DNA from: Calothrix sp. FI2-JRJ7
GTDB lineage: Bacteria; Cyanobacteriota; Cyanobacteriia; Cyanobacteriales; Nostocaceae
Direction of reading: 5' to 3'
DNA: 64,000 bases
NCBI GenBank assembly: GCA_019359675.1
Contig: JAHHGX010000001.1
Coordinates: forward strand, 1-64,000
The notes beneath the pieces are model-generated. The model had not been told where the DNA came from, made no database searches, and saw only the letters and a program-made list of their open reading frames with translations. The position numbers and the translations under genes were made by a program. The first letter of the stretch is position 1, and every line of letters starts with the position of its first letter. Shown here piece by piece: positions 36,259 through 45,254 of this stretch.

Positions 36259-37023
36259 ATGTCAATGGAATCTCTATCATTTATAACCGTCGATGAACAA
36301 TCAATTTCTGTGGCACAGGCAGTGAAATACCTGCAAGCGTCAGGAAAATTGGGGCAGTTCATAGGTGATATTCTTCGTCAATACGTGATTGACGAGGAAA
36401 TTGCCACCCGTGCTGATGTTGTCATCAGTCCAGCATTAACAGAGCAAGCAATAATCGATTTTCGTTTAAAAAACCAGCTTACAGACTCGCAGCGTTTCAA
36501 CGACTGGTTGAAAAGTAACGGCACTAATTACGAGAGTTTTCACTCGTCAGTTGCATCTAGCTTTAAATTAGAGAAACTTAAAGCCGCAATTGCCGACCCC
36601 AAACTTCAAGAATATTTTATTGAACGTAAGATTTTTCTCGATAGAGTAGTGTTATCCCGAATTATCGTTGATAATCACGAACTCGCGGAGGAACTACACG
36701 CGCAAGTTGAAGAAGGCGCCAGTTTTGAGCAAATTGCGCGTGAATATTCTCTCGCAGATGACAAGGTTGTGAATGGCATGATGGGACCAGTAAGCCGGGG
36801 AACGTTACCAGATATACTAAGAGCAGCAGTCGATGTTGCTTCTACAGGTACAGTAATTGGACCTATGGAATTAGAAGGACGCTTTGGTTTGTTTCGCGTG
36901 GAACAATTCTTAACAGCATCCTTAGATGATACTCAACTAAAGCAGACACTACAAAACGAGTTGTTTGAGAAATGGCTAGCAGAGAAAATTCAAAAGCTTA
37001 CAGTCAGACTGCAAGTGGGCTAA
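36259..37023 (+). CDS. SurA/PrsA-type peptidylprolyl isomerase, exporter partner
   Basis: The 254-residue protein has an N-terminal SurA-like helical part (FIGDILRQYVIDEEI, LKNQLTDSQRFNDWLKSN) and a parvulin-type domain (RVVLSRIIVDNHELAEEL, then GASFEQIAREYSLADDK, GPVSRGTL, ending GLFRVEQF). It lacks a signal peptide and membrane helix, unlike periplasmic SurA. The last 52 bases overlap the ABC exporter gene in a different frame, an unusually long coupling. I infer that this cytoplasmic foldase serves the exporter's substrates before secretion. PPIase genes next to C39-type exporters are common in cyanobacteria. Confidence 0.85.
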   Translation: MSMESLSFITVDEQSISVAQAVKYLQASGKLGQFIGDILRQYVIDEEIATRADVVISPALTEQAIIDFRLKNQLTDSQRFNDWLKSNGTNYESFHSSVASSFKLEKLKAAIADPKLQEYFIERKIFLDRVVLSRIIVDNHELAEELHAQVEEGASFEQIAREYSLADDKVVNGMMGPVSRGTLPDILRAAVDVASTGTVIGPMELEGRFGLFRVEQFLTASLDDTQLKQTLQNELFEKWLAEKIQKLTVRLQVG

Positions 37024-39764
37024 GTACCACGGATAAAGACTTGCACTCCGAAGTGCTAGCATCTTTACCTTGGCAGGAAGCACCGTTTTGCTGGTTAACA
37101 CCTGATAATAAAAATGTATTAAAAAAGAGTGCTGATGTATCGCGCTATGGGTTAGGTGAGAAAATTTGGTCTAGAACGAACCCTGGCTTACATTATTTTA
37201 TTGTTGCAGGTAAAGTTAGGCTGCGCGAGGAAGAAACAAGCAAACCACTGGCAACAATGGAAGCTGGTGATTGGTTTGGGGACTTATTACTGTGTGCGGT
37301 TGACTGTAAAGCTGTAGCTGCTAGCAAAGAAGTAATAGTAGTTTGCTGGGGTGTTGAAGTTTGGCAGAAGTTATCTAACCCAGAAGTTAATGCTTTTTGG
37401 GAAGGTTCAACATCTGATTCAATATCTGAGGAGGGTAATGGTAATAGTAATCGTAGTACCACTATTTATTCACCACCTCGCCAAGATGAAAATAGATTTG
37501 AGCAAGTTGAATATAACCCGCAATCGTCACTAGAAGACAGGTTAGATACACAGCGAGAAGATTCTGTACCGCAAACTCGAACACAACAGTCTCAATTTCA
37601 ACGCGAACTGCTTGCAACTGCATCATCTCACTCATCGTCTGGCTACCCATTTGTGGCAAGTCACAATACAGGAGCAGCATGTTTGACGATGGCAGCTATT
37701 CAGCTAAAGAACCCGGTGCAGCTTGAATGGGTGCAGCGTCAACTTCGAGGACAGCGACCAAAAAATTTGGTTGAAGCTGCAGAAAAATTAGGGTTTATTT
37801 TACGACGAGTTCAGGTAACTTGGGCAGACCTGAGACAATTATCTTTCCCTGCTTTAATGCGTTTGAACACAGGTCAAACAAAAGAAGCTACCTGGGTTGT
37901 TGCTTATGCAATGAAGGGAGATAGACTCATTGTTGCTAACCCTCGTAACACTGAAGGTAAAACTGAAAGTTTACCGCAACAAATGGTCGTCGAAGCTTGG
38001 GATGGAAACCTCTGGCAAACTGAAGTCGTTAACAAGCAAGAGAAATTTAACCTAAGTTGGTTTTTACCAGCAGTAATGCGGTACCGAGGTTTATTAACTG
38101 AGGTATTGTTAGCTTCTTTTACATTACAGTTACTTGGACTTACGACACCTTTAATTACCCAAGTCGTTATTGACAAGGTGATGGTGCAAGAGAGTCTACC
38201 AACTCTTGATGTTATGGCAATAGCTTTATTGTCTGTAGCATTATTTGAAGCATTACTCGGTGTACTTCGTTTATTTATTTTTACCCATACTGCACGGCGC
38301 CTCGATTTAAGTTTATCAGCGCAGTTGTTCCGGCACTTAATGCGGCTACCTTTGGCGTATTTTGAATCACGTCGGGTTGGAGATACCGTAGCGCGCGTAC
38401 AAGAACTCGAACAAATTCGTCAATTTTTAACAGGTACAGCATTAACTGTTGTACTAGACAGTATTTTTGCTGTTGTATATTTGGCATTAATGTTCTATTA
38501 CAGCGTTCCTCTAACCTTTGCAGGGTTAGCAGTGCTACCATTATTCGCCACACTGACGCTAGTTGCTACACCAATATTACGTAACTGGCTCAACGAAACC
38601 TTTAACCGCAGTGCAGACAGCCAATCATTCCTAGTAGAAACTGTTACAGGTATTCATTCCGTCAAAGCACATGCCGCTGAACCAGTAGCACGCGACCGTT
38701 GGGAAGGATTATTTGCCAGGTTTATTCGCACAGGTTTTAAAGCTTCCACCACTCAAAATATAAGTAGCAACATCGGTGACTTTTTAACGAACCTATCTAG
38801 CTTACTAATTTTGTGGTTCGGCGCCAAATTAGTTATCGAGCAAAAATTAACCATCGGTCAACTTGTTGCGTTTCAGATGCTATCGGGACGTGTAACAGGC
38901 CCGCTATTGCGTTTAGTTCAACTTTGGCAAAACCTCCAACAAGTACTACTATCAGTAGACCGTATTGGCGATATATTGAACGTGGCGCCAGAAGCAGAAC
39001 CAGGAACAGGGTTAGTATTACCACCATTAAAGGGTGAAGTATCATTCGAGCAAGTATTTTTCCGATATAAAGAAGGAACTGAACCTGTACTGCGTGGAAT
39101 TTCCTTCAATGTCGAACCTGGGCAGTTTGTAGGTATAGTTGGTCGCAGTGGTTCCGGAAAAAGTACGCTTTCCAAATTATTACAGCGATTATATACAATC
39201 GAATCTGGTCGTATTTTAATCGATGGATTTGATATAAAGAGCGTTGACCTAGCGTCACTGCGGCAACAAATAGCTGTTGTTCTCCAAGAAGACTTTCTAT
39301 TTAATGCTTCCATCTTGGAAAACATCACTTTAGGAAACCCAGATATTTCAGCCGAACAAGTAGTGGAAGCAGCACGTCTTGCCGTTGCTCACGATTTTAT
39401 CAGTCAACTACCCCACGGTTACGAAACAAACGCAGGTGAAAGAGGAACCGCACTATCAGGAGGTCAACGTCAGCGCATCGCTCTAGCAAGACTATTTTTA
39501 TCACAGGCGCCGATACTAATACTAGACGAAGCAACAAGCGCACTCGACGCAGAAACCGAACAACAAGTACTGCAAAACCTCCAAAAAGTCTCACAAAACC
39601 GCACTGTATTTATTATTGCTCACCGCTTCGCCCCATTAAAACGCGCCAACCAAATTTTAGTAATGGAACGCGGAGTAATAGCAGAACGTGGAACACACGA
39701 AGGACTACTACGCGACAAAGGACTATATTGGTCACTTTATCAGCGTCAACAAGCCAACGTGTAA
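36972..39764 (+). CDS. HlyB-like ABC exporter with cNMP-like and degenerate C39 domains
   Basis: The 930-residue protein has four parts. Residues about 45-140 resemble a cyclic-nucleotide-binding jelly roll (YFIVAGKVRLREEE). Residues 225-350 are a C39-like domain whose catalytic Cys is Thr (HNTGAACL, Thr233), the His position is Thr307 (ATWVV) and the Asp position is Asn323 (ANP). It should therefore bind but not cut substrates, like HlyB. The transmembrane domain follows (about 370-650), then the ATPase with Walker A GRSGSGKST, signature LSGGQRQRIAL, Walker B ILILDEATSALD and IIAHR. It probably works with the HlyD adaptor at 27.8 kb and the overlapping PPIase. Confidence 0.93.
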   Translation: MASRENSKAYSQTASGLSTTDKDLHSEVLASLPWQEAPFCWLTPDNKNVLKKSADVSRYGLGEKIWSRTNPGLHYFIVAGKVRLREEETSKPLATMEAGDWFGDLLLCAVDCKAVAASKEVIVVCWGVEVWQKLSNPEVNAFWEGSTSDSISEEGNGNSNRSTTIYSPPRQDENRFEQVEYNPQSSLEDRLDTQREDSVPQTRTQQSQFQRELLATASSHSSSGYPFVASHNTGAACLTMAAIQLKNPVQLEWVQRQLRGQRPKNLVEAAEKLGFILRRVQVTWADLRQLSFPALMRLNTGQTKEATWVVAYAMKGDRLIVANPRNTEGKTESLPQQMVVEAWDGNLWQTEVVNKQEKFNLSWFLPAVMRYRGLLTEVLLASFTLQLLGLTTPLITQVVIDKVMVQESLPTLDVMAIALLSVALFEALLGVLRLFIFTHTARRLDLSLSAQLFRHLMRLPLAYFESRRVGDTVARVQELEQIRQFLTGTALTVVLDSIFAVVYLALMFYYSVPLTFAGLAVLPLFATLTLVATPILRNWLNETFNRSADSQSFLVETVTGIHSVKAHAAEPVARDRWEGLFARFIRTGFKASTTQNISSNIGDFLTNLSSLLILWFGAKLVIEQKLTIGQLVAFQMLSGRVTGPLLRLVQLWQNLQQVLLSVDRIGDILNVAPEAEPGTGLVLPPLKGEVSFEQVFFRYKEGTEPVLRGISFNVEPGQFVGIVGRSGSGKSTLSKLLQRLYTIESGRILIDGFDIKSVDLASLRQQIAVVLQEDFLFNASILENITLGNPDISAEQVVEAARLAVAHDFISQLPHGYETNAGERGTALSGGQRQRIALARLFLSQAPILILDEATSALDAETEQQVLQNLQKVSQNRTVFIIAHRFAPLKRANQILVMERGVIAERGTHEGLLRDKGLYWSLYQRQQANV

Positions 39765-39773
39765 GAAGTGGAA

Positions 39774-39809
39774 AGTGCTGAGTGCTGAGTGCTGAGTAAT
39801 GAGTAATGG
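39774..39809. repeat. Heptanucleotide repeat AGTGCTG / AGTAATG
   Basis: Three AGTGCTG units and two AGTAATG units follow the exporter gene head to tail. This is the short tandemly repeated repetitive type known from filamentous cyanobacteria. Confidence 0.8.
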
Positions 39810-39814
39810 AAAAA

Positions 39815-39842
39815 TTGTCATTCTGAGCGCAGCGAAGAATCT
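39815..39842. repeat. CATTCTGAGCGCAGCGAAGAATCT element
   Basis: This short inverted element (CATTCTGAGC...GAAGAATCT) is common between bacterial genes. A decayed relative may lie at 56965-57013. Confidence 0.55.
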
Positions 39843-39868
39843 TGATAATGTTGATAATTACAAGACAA

Positions 39869-39899
39869 ACCCCGTTTTACCATAAAGCGGGGTATTTTA
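39869..39899 (+). terminator. Terminator after the exporter gene
   Basis: The stem ACCCCGTTTTA / TAAAGCGGGGT (one G-T pair) is followed by ATTTTAT. It lies 105 bases past the exporter stop. Confidence 0.75.
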
Positions 39900-40022
39900 T
39901 ATTAAGCCAAATATAAACCAAGCTTCTTCAATACATTTATCACAAACACATTATATCTTGTGGAATGGGCTTACCATTAAAATAGGAATTTTAAATTATT
40001 TTTGAAAAAATCTAGGTATCTG

Positions 40023-40042
40023 TAAGGTGGGCGGCGCCCACC
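40023..40042. repeat. GGTGGGC hairpin repeat, copy 2
   Basis: The same arms as copy 1, but the spacer reads so that the hairpin contains a GGCGCC (GGTGGGCGGCGCCCACC). It lies just past the azoreductase stop. Confidence 0.7.
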
Positions 40043-40055
40043 AAAACAACTAAAC

Positions 40056-40673
40056 TTACGCTGTAGTAACTAGTTTTTCTATTGCCTCCCTCGCAGCTAT
40101 CAGAGATTTTTCTCGTGTTCCATCACCAGATAAATTTTCGGCATGAATAAAGGAAACATCTGTCACACCTAAAAACCCAAACAACGTCCGTAGGTAAGGT
40201 TCTTGAAAATCGTATTGTGCCAATGGTGTACCCTGAGCAAAACTACCTCCTCGCGCAGTAATAACCAAAGCTTTCTTATTTTTGAGTAAACCTTCAAATC
40301 CATTTTGGCTAATGGTGAAAGTTCTTCCCACCCTTGCAACTTGGTCAACATACGCTTTGAAAACTGAGGAAATGCCAAAGTTATACATTGGGGCGCCGAA
40401 TACATAAATATCGGCTGCAACTAACTCATCAATTAGTTCATCCGAAATCTTCAAAGCAGCTTCTAATGCAGCAGTGCGCTGGTCAGGAGGACTAAAGGCG
40501 CCTGCTATCCAAGCTTCATCAACATGAGGAATAGGACTATGCCCAATATCTCTGTAAGTTACCGTATCACCAGGATGAGCTTGTAACCAAGTACTGACAA
40601 ATTCTTTGGTCAAACTGCGAGAAATAGAACGCTCTCCACGAGGACTTGTATCAACATGTAGAATATTTGCCAT
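40056..40673 (-). CDS. azoR: FMN-dependent NADH-azoreductase (AzoR-like)
   Basis: The 205-residue flavodoxin-fold protein starts MANILHVDTSPRGERSISR, where the SPRGxxS loop binds the FMN phosphate. It has FGAPMYNFGISSVFKAY near residue 93 and ALVITARGGSFAQGTPL near 135, both diagnostic of AzoR. It reduces azo compounds and quinones with NADH; its physiological role in cyanobacteria is probably quinone detoxification. The length fits the family. It is monocistronic, and its 3' end faces the GGTGGGC hairpin. Confidence 0.93.
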   Translation of the reverse strand: MANILHVDTSPRGERSISRSLTKEFVSTWLQAHPGDTVTYRDIGHSPIPHVDEAWIAGAFSPPDQRTAALEAALKISDELIDELVAADIYVFGAPMYNFGISSVFKAYVDQVARVGRTFTISQNGFEGLLKNKKALVITARGGSFAQGTPLAQYDFQEPYLRTLFGFLGVTDVSFIHAENLSGDGTREKSLIAAREAIEKLVTTA

Positions 40674-40760
40674 GATGTAGCCTAGATATAGTGCTACTTA
40701 ATATTACTTAATGATTTTAGGTATGTGTATTTCTTTCATGCGGTAATAACAACCAATTTT

Positions 40761-40977
40761 TTAGATAATTGACAAATTTATGTACACGGTAGAATCTGAG
40801 CGTAGGGATTCGCGATATTCACGTCCTAGCTTCATAGCTTCATCATACATTGAGTCATTCGCAGAACGTAACAGTTACTTTTAACTCAACATTAGATAAT
40901 CCGATAGGAATATTTAGATATAAAATACCATCTTCCGCAACATGATATTATTTAGTTACAGTGTTTATAGAGGTCAT
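40761..40977 (-). pseudogene. Broken antitoxin-like gene behind the DUF262 gene
   Basis: The ATG overlaps the DUF262 stop (ATGA), as in a coupled operon. The frame reads MTSINTVTK, an in-frame TAA, then YHVAEDGILYLNIPIGLSN and ends at TFCE. One base shift later it continues as NDSMYDEAMKLGREYRESL to a stop at 40761-40763. The first part resembles a cyanobacterial antitoxin type (EDG-L-L-IP-G pattern). Both a stop and a frameshift argue against simple sequencing error. No toxin follows. The family assignment is tentative. Confidence 0.5.
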
Positions 40978-42814
40978 ACACTAATATTTTCGTAATCATC
41001 TGAGTTATCTTCATATTCTACCAATTCAATATCATCAGGTTCAGTCTCTTGTTCTATATTAATATTACATAGAGAAGATTTACCCATAGCTTTTTCAATT
41101 TTTTCCAAAAGTAACTTTTGTCGAGAATGCAAAAAATTATCAAAATCATCTTGGCGTAGAAGCTTGGGTTCAATAAGATGTGTTTGTAAAAACTTATCAA
41201 TATGAGCTTCTGTAACCCCAGCTTCATTTTGAACTTTCGGTAAGTAAATACTTGGAGCTTTACCTCCAATCATACGGTTAGTTCTTGCTGAAATAGGAGT
41301 TTTATTTAAAATGCAATCCCAAAGTTTAGCGTCAATTCCTTGCCCTTTACACCAATGCTGCGGAAATATATGATGAATATCTATCTTATCATCAAAATAT
41401 ATTTCAGTATCTATTGGGCAGCCTGTACGAAAATCAACACTACCATTATGGAGTAGTAAAGCAAACAAACCTTTATAAGCTGCACTGTTGCGTGTACGTA
41501 AACTTAAAAGACGACCTGGTGCAAAATTAGCACTTGTAATAGTATCTGGCTCAGAACCGTCATTGACCCATACTAAAACTTCCTGTAAATCTTTAGCGAG
41601 CCGCGTTTCTATGGCGCCGCTATATAGTTCTCCAAAAACGCCACACCAGTACCAACGTGCTAATTTTGAGCTTACTCCTGCGTTATCTGCTTGCTTCCCT
41701 AATATTGCGAAAATTGCAGCCAGTGCAGTAAGTTGAGGTCGATATGGCAAATCTCTTGCTGTAAATATTTTTAGGGTGTGGAGTAACTTTGCAGCTTTTT
41801 CAAAACCTCTTGTAACTGCTTCATTCCAATTTTTGTACTCATCGAGGGTTAATTTTAAGATATCTTTACGAGTACAGCTTACAGCGCCATGAGGCAAACG
41901 CTCTTTTGTCACAACCAAACTTACAGCTTGTAAAAAATCTGTGTTTTGAAGATTTTCCAAGACTTTGAATTGTTTGAGTTTCTTTTCGCGTTTATCCCAA
42001 TCCTCTCGCAAATTAAATTCATCGGCAGCATAAGTGGCTGTTAATAGTTCAAAAACAGTAAGAAAAACACCTCCTGTGTTTACCTTCTCAAAAACCTGAC
42101 AAACTGCTTCCCTAGGTGTTTCTTTCGATAACTCAATAATTGGTACTTGATATTGCTGGTAAGGTTGAATTACCTCTTGACAGAAATTAGTCCAGCGCGT
42201 AAGACGTTCTGGCATATTACTAGGGTCAAGTTGCAAATATTCTTGCATCCACTGATTTTGCCCTAAAGTGTCAAATACAAGATTCAGCGGGAAAACTTCT
42301 GAGCTACACTCATTTTGAGTAGACGAGTAATCAGCAATAACTTCACCACGGAAATTTTTTAAAATCTTATCGCTTGGTACACTAATAATTGCATCTTCTC
42401 GGTCAGCATTTTCTGAAAGCGCTTTACCAATATCCACATAATACCAACGCTCAGTTTGTCTACCGCGCGTATCTCTGGTTTTTACTGAGTTAGAACAAAA
42501 AAGCACTTGAAACAGTGAAGTTATACGCTGTTGTCCATCTAAAATTAAAGATTCCGGTGTTGGCATTGTACCAAGTGAAACACCTTCAAGCACACGAGAT
42601 GCTTAAATTTGACAGCAGGATTACCCGTCTCAAGCATCATAACTGCTCCAATCGGGTAAGATAAAGAAATACTAGCTAGTAAAGAACATATTTGTTCGTC
42701 ATTCCAAACCCAGCTACGCTGAAAATCTGGTAGTTGAGTTTTACCTTCCTTTGTGTTTTCTAGTATTTGCCGGATAGATTTTGTGATGCTTCGAGTACTG
42801 GTAATTGTTGGCAT
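40974..42814 (-). pseudogene. Frameshifted DUF262/DUF1524 (GmrSD-type) nuclease
   Basis: Two frames together encode one protein of about 610 residues. The N-terminal part (42814 down to about 42595) starts MPTITSTRSITKSIRQILENT and has LPDFQRSWVWNDEQI, the DUF262 start. After the shift, at 42592-42600, comes ILDGQQRITSLF, the DGQQR motif of the ParB-like fold. The C-terminal DUF1524 HNH-type domain has DIHHIFPQHW and NRMIGGKAP. GmrSD-type enzymes cut modified phage DNA using nucleotides. A net change of one base breaks the frame, so the gene is inactive unless read through. The NERD-helicase gene lies 130 bases upstream on the same strand. Confidence 0.85.
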
Positions 42815-42944
42815 ATCATTTTTATTTCATACAATAAAATAACTTAGGGGTTTTAAGTGCCCTAAAATACAGCTTAAGGTTAACTCAAGTAACTGTGATA
42901 TAACAAGCTAATTTAAAAAAATACTGTATTAAAGGAAATTTAAT

Positions 42945-44555
42945 CTAAACCTTAGGTTGAAGAATAATCAAGTGATGACGCGCGCGCGATGCTCCAACAT
43001 AAAGTAATTGCTGATAGTTTGAATTTTTTGACTCGGTTTCAACTAAAATAACAACTTTGCTTTCAAGCCCTTTAAAGTAATAAATTGTATTGCATAGAAT
43101 TTCTTTTTTAGTTATGTCTGGTTCTGCTTTGATACGAAATTGTCCAACAACCTGGTTTTGAAGTGATTGTTTTCGTGTAGTTGTCAGAATAACAATATCT
43201 TTAGTTGCAAAACCTTCATTTATCACTAAACAGTGAAGCACCTGCCCAAGTACTTTTTTCAATTGAGCATCGCCATTATAGTTATGAAATTCTACATCTT
43301 GTCCTAATGGGCATAAAGATGCTGTTGAGTGAGGGTCAGGATGAAACTTCAAAACATAATCGTGTATTTTTTGAGTGTTGCGACAATTTTTATTTAATGT
43401 AAAGGGGACTTCTTCTAAAGGAGGTTTCCATCCTGCGTTGAATATATTTTGATTATCGTCATAGAAAAAATAAAAGATACCGTTATCCGGGTCGTTAAGC
43501 AAGAATTTGAGAGCTAACCACCAGTCTTCATAAAAATCTTGCCCTTCATCAACAATTATTGCATCCACATGCCATTTTAACTTATCTGCGGCATCGATTA
43601 ATAAGTTAGGATATATTTCTTTAAATAGTTGGTCTTCAGAAATGTTACTTTCATTCGGCGACAAAGCAGCTTGTTCAAATAACTTTTTACATAAACCATG
43701 AAAGTTATAAACATGTAAATCTGACTTCCAGCTCGAACTCTGACGCATGAATTGAGCCAAGCTTTTATTATAGCAGGTTACTAAAACACTAAATCCTTGC
43801 TCGTTGAGGCGCCGAGCTTTTTCAAGTGCCAATAAAGTTTTACCAGAACCAGCACAACCACTTATAGCTACACGCCGATGAGTTCCTAGAAAATCTAATA
43901 TATCCATTTGCTGGTCAGTTAGATTTTTAAAAACATCATCATCGTGACGTGGTAATATTTTTGGCGAAATTGGCGCAATTACTTTAATCAGGCGCCTAAC
44001 GCTTTCTGCATCAAATTTATTTCTATTTGAATTTTGATGTAAGTTTTGACCGAGCCAATAATTAAAGACACCTTCTACCCAACCAGATAAATTATTTAAC
44101 TGAGTATAATCTAATATAATCTCACTTGGAGCATCTAAAGGCAGATTAATATTTGCTTTGACATCTGGAAAAGCAACTGCATGTCCTATGGCAACCCAGC
44201 AATTTTTCCAGTAAGGAAATTCTTTTAAACGACTAAGCAAAGCGTACTTGCTATTACACGCTTGCTCAAAAGGATTTGATATATGATTATCATTACTATA
44301 ATATTGGTCTTCTGTGCCGTTATAACGAATTTGACCACCTTTAACTTCTATTACTAAAATACCCAGATTGGGACAAGCAATAATAAAATCTGCTTCACCA
44401 TCTTTGGCGCCGTTACGAAGACTGCGAACTTGCCAACGACAAGAGTGAAAAACAACAAAGCTATCTGATAACTGCTCCTGAAAAGCTTTGTATAGTACCT
44501 TTTCTGCTTGCGAGCGAACATTAGAGCGCAAGTGTTCAGGAAACATTTTTGCCAT
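42945..44555 (-). CDS. NERD-domain nuclease with UvrD-like helicase
   Basis: The 536-residue protein has an N-terminal NERD nuclease-related domain with GEADFIIACPNLGILVIEVKG near residue 55, which gives the D-x(n)-E-x-K catalytic pattern. From residue about 212 follows a superfamily 1 helicase-like part: FLGTHRRVAISGCAGSGKTLLAL (Walker A), AIIVDEGQDFYEDWW (motif II variant, DEGQ) and LNKNCRNTQKIH (motif IV). It ends shortly after LLYVGASRARHHLII, motif VI. It is intact. Fused NERD-helicase proteins occur in bacterial defence regions. Its neighbour, the frameshifted DUF262 nuclease, supports that view, but function is inferred. Confidence 0.88.
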   Translation of the reverse strand: MAKMFPEHLRSNVRSQAEKVLYKAFQEQLSDSFVVFHSCRWQVRSLRNGAKDGEADFIIACPNLGILVIEVKGGQIRYNGTEDQYYSNDNHISNPFEQACNSKYALLSRLKEFPYWKNCWVAIGHAVAFPDVKANINLPLDAPSEIILDYTQLNNLSGWVEGVFNYWLGQNLHQNSNRNKFDAESVRRLIKVIAPISPKILPRHDDDVFKNLTDQQMDILDFLGTHRRVAISGCAGSGKTLLALEKARRLNEQGFSVLVTCYNKSLAQFMRQSSSWKSDLHVYNFHGLCKKLFEQAALSPNESNISEDQLFKEIYPNLLIDAADKLKWHVDAIIVDEGQDFYEDWWLALKFLLNDPDNGIFYFFYDDNQNIFNAGWKPPLEEVPFTLNKNCRNTQKIHDYVLKFHPDPHSTASLCPLGQDVEFHNYNGDAQLKKVLGQVLHCLVINEGFATKDIVILTTTRKQSLQNQVVGQFRIKAEPDITKKEILCNTIYYFKGLESKVVILVETESKNSNYQQLLYVGASRARHHLIILQPKV

Positions 44556-44683
44556 AAGGCGCCTCGAATGAATGTTTGAATATATGGGCAGTCCTGATAT
44601 ATATGCTGGTGGACTTATTTATATAGTTCCCAGATATGCACATTCACTAACACCCAGGTAAATATTCAAACTTGAAGTAATAC

Positions 44684-44708
44684 GTAAGGTGGGCAATGCC
44701 CACCATAC
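44684..44708. repeat. GGTGGGC hairpin repeat, copy 3
   Basis: GTAAGGTGGGC-AAT-GCCCACCATAC, same family as copies 1 and 2, ends five bases before the small minus-strand gene's stop. Confidence 0.7.
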
Positions 44709-44713
44709 AGGTA

Positions 44714-45067
44714 TCAAAAGCATTGATATACACGCAAACCTCTTTTTGCTTCAACATCAAACTTTAAACCAATTTCTTGTTCTGAAGTAGTTTGTACTGC
44801 GCTAGTTGATTCATCGTTAACCTGAATACTCTCAATTTTAGCTAATTCACAATAAGCTTCGCTAACAAGAAAAAGACTTCCTCCAACAGATAAAGAAGTT
44901 ATTTCTTGCATTTTCACTATTGCGGCTTTGGGAGTTTTAAACCATTCTGTAATAGTACCTATTTCTTTTGCTTGTCCTACAGATTCCTGTTTTTGAATAA
45001 CTTGATAAGTCATTAACTCTGTAAGAGCTTCGCATAATGCTTCTACAAAACTACAAAACTCAAGCAA
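44714..45067 (-). CDS. Hypothetical protein, possibly the remnant of a longer gene
   Basis: The frame gives 117 residues (LEFCSFVEALCEALTELMTYQ; GSLFLVSEAYCELAKIE) and no recognised motif. The only near-start codon is TTG at 45065-45067; the frame stays open upstream for 12 more codons (GTPQNTLSTES) without a start, so the native N-terminus may be missing. The first ATG codon in frame would cut off the first 18 residues. It could be a pseudogene piece. Its 3' end is bounded by the GGTGGGC repeat. No ribosome binding site stands out. Confidence 0.4.
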   Translation of the reverse strand: MLEFCSFVEALCEALTELMTYQVIQKQESVGQAKEIGTITEWFKTPKAAIVKMQEITSLSVGGSLFLVSEAYCELAKIESIQVNDESTSAVQTTSEQEIGLKFDVEAKRGLRVYQCF

Positions 45068-45221
45068 TGATTCAGTGCTAAGAGTATTCTGCGGCGTTCC
45101 TTAATCAAAGAAATTACACCATGAAAATCTATTTCATTATTTTGGGGTTGGCACCAATTTCAACCTATCTGACTTTCCCTTTCTGTGTACTCTGTGGTAA
45201 AGAAAATAATATGCACTCACT

Positions 45222-45242
45222 GCACAGGCAGGATGCCTGTGC
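45222..45242. repeat. GCACAGGCAGGATGCCTGTGC hairpin
   Basis: Arms GCACAGGCA / TGCCTGTGC lie 13 bases after the metH stop on the minus strand. Relatives with GGGCAGGGATGC occur at 50089-50119 and 59525-59552, and a further GCACAGG/CCTGTGC pair at 56878. It may act as the metH terminator. Confidence 0.6.
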
Positions 45243-45254
45243 CACAAATACAAA

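Noticed and set aside
37614-38021. Active C39 bacteriocin-processing peptidase
   Set aside because: All three catalytic positions are substituted, so processing of GG leaders is not expected.
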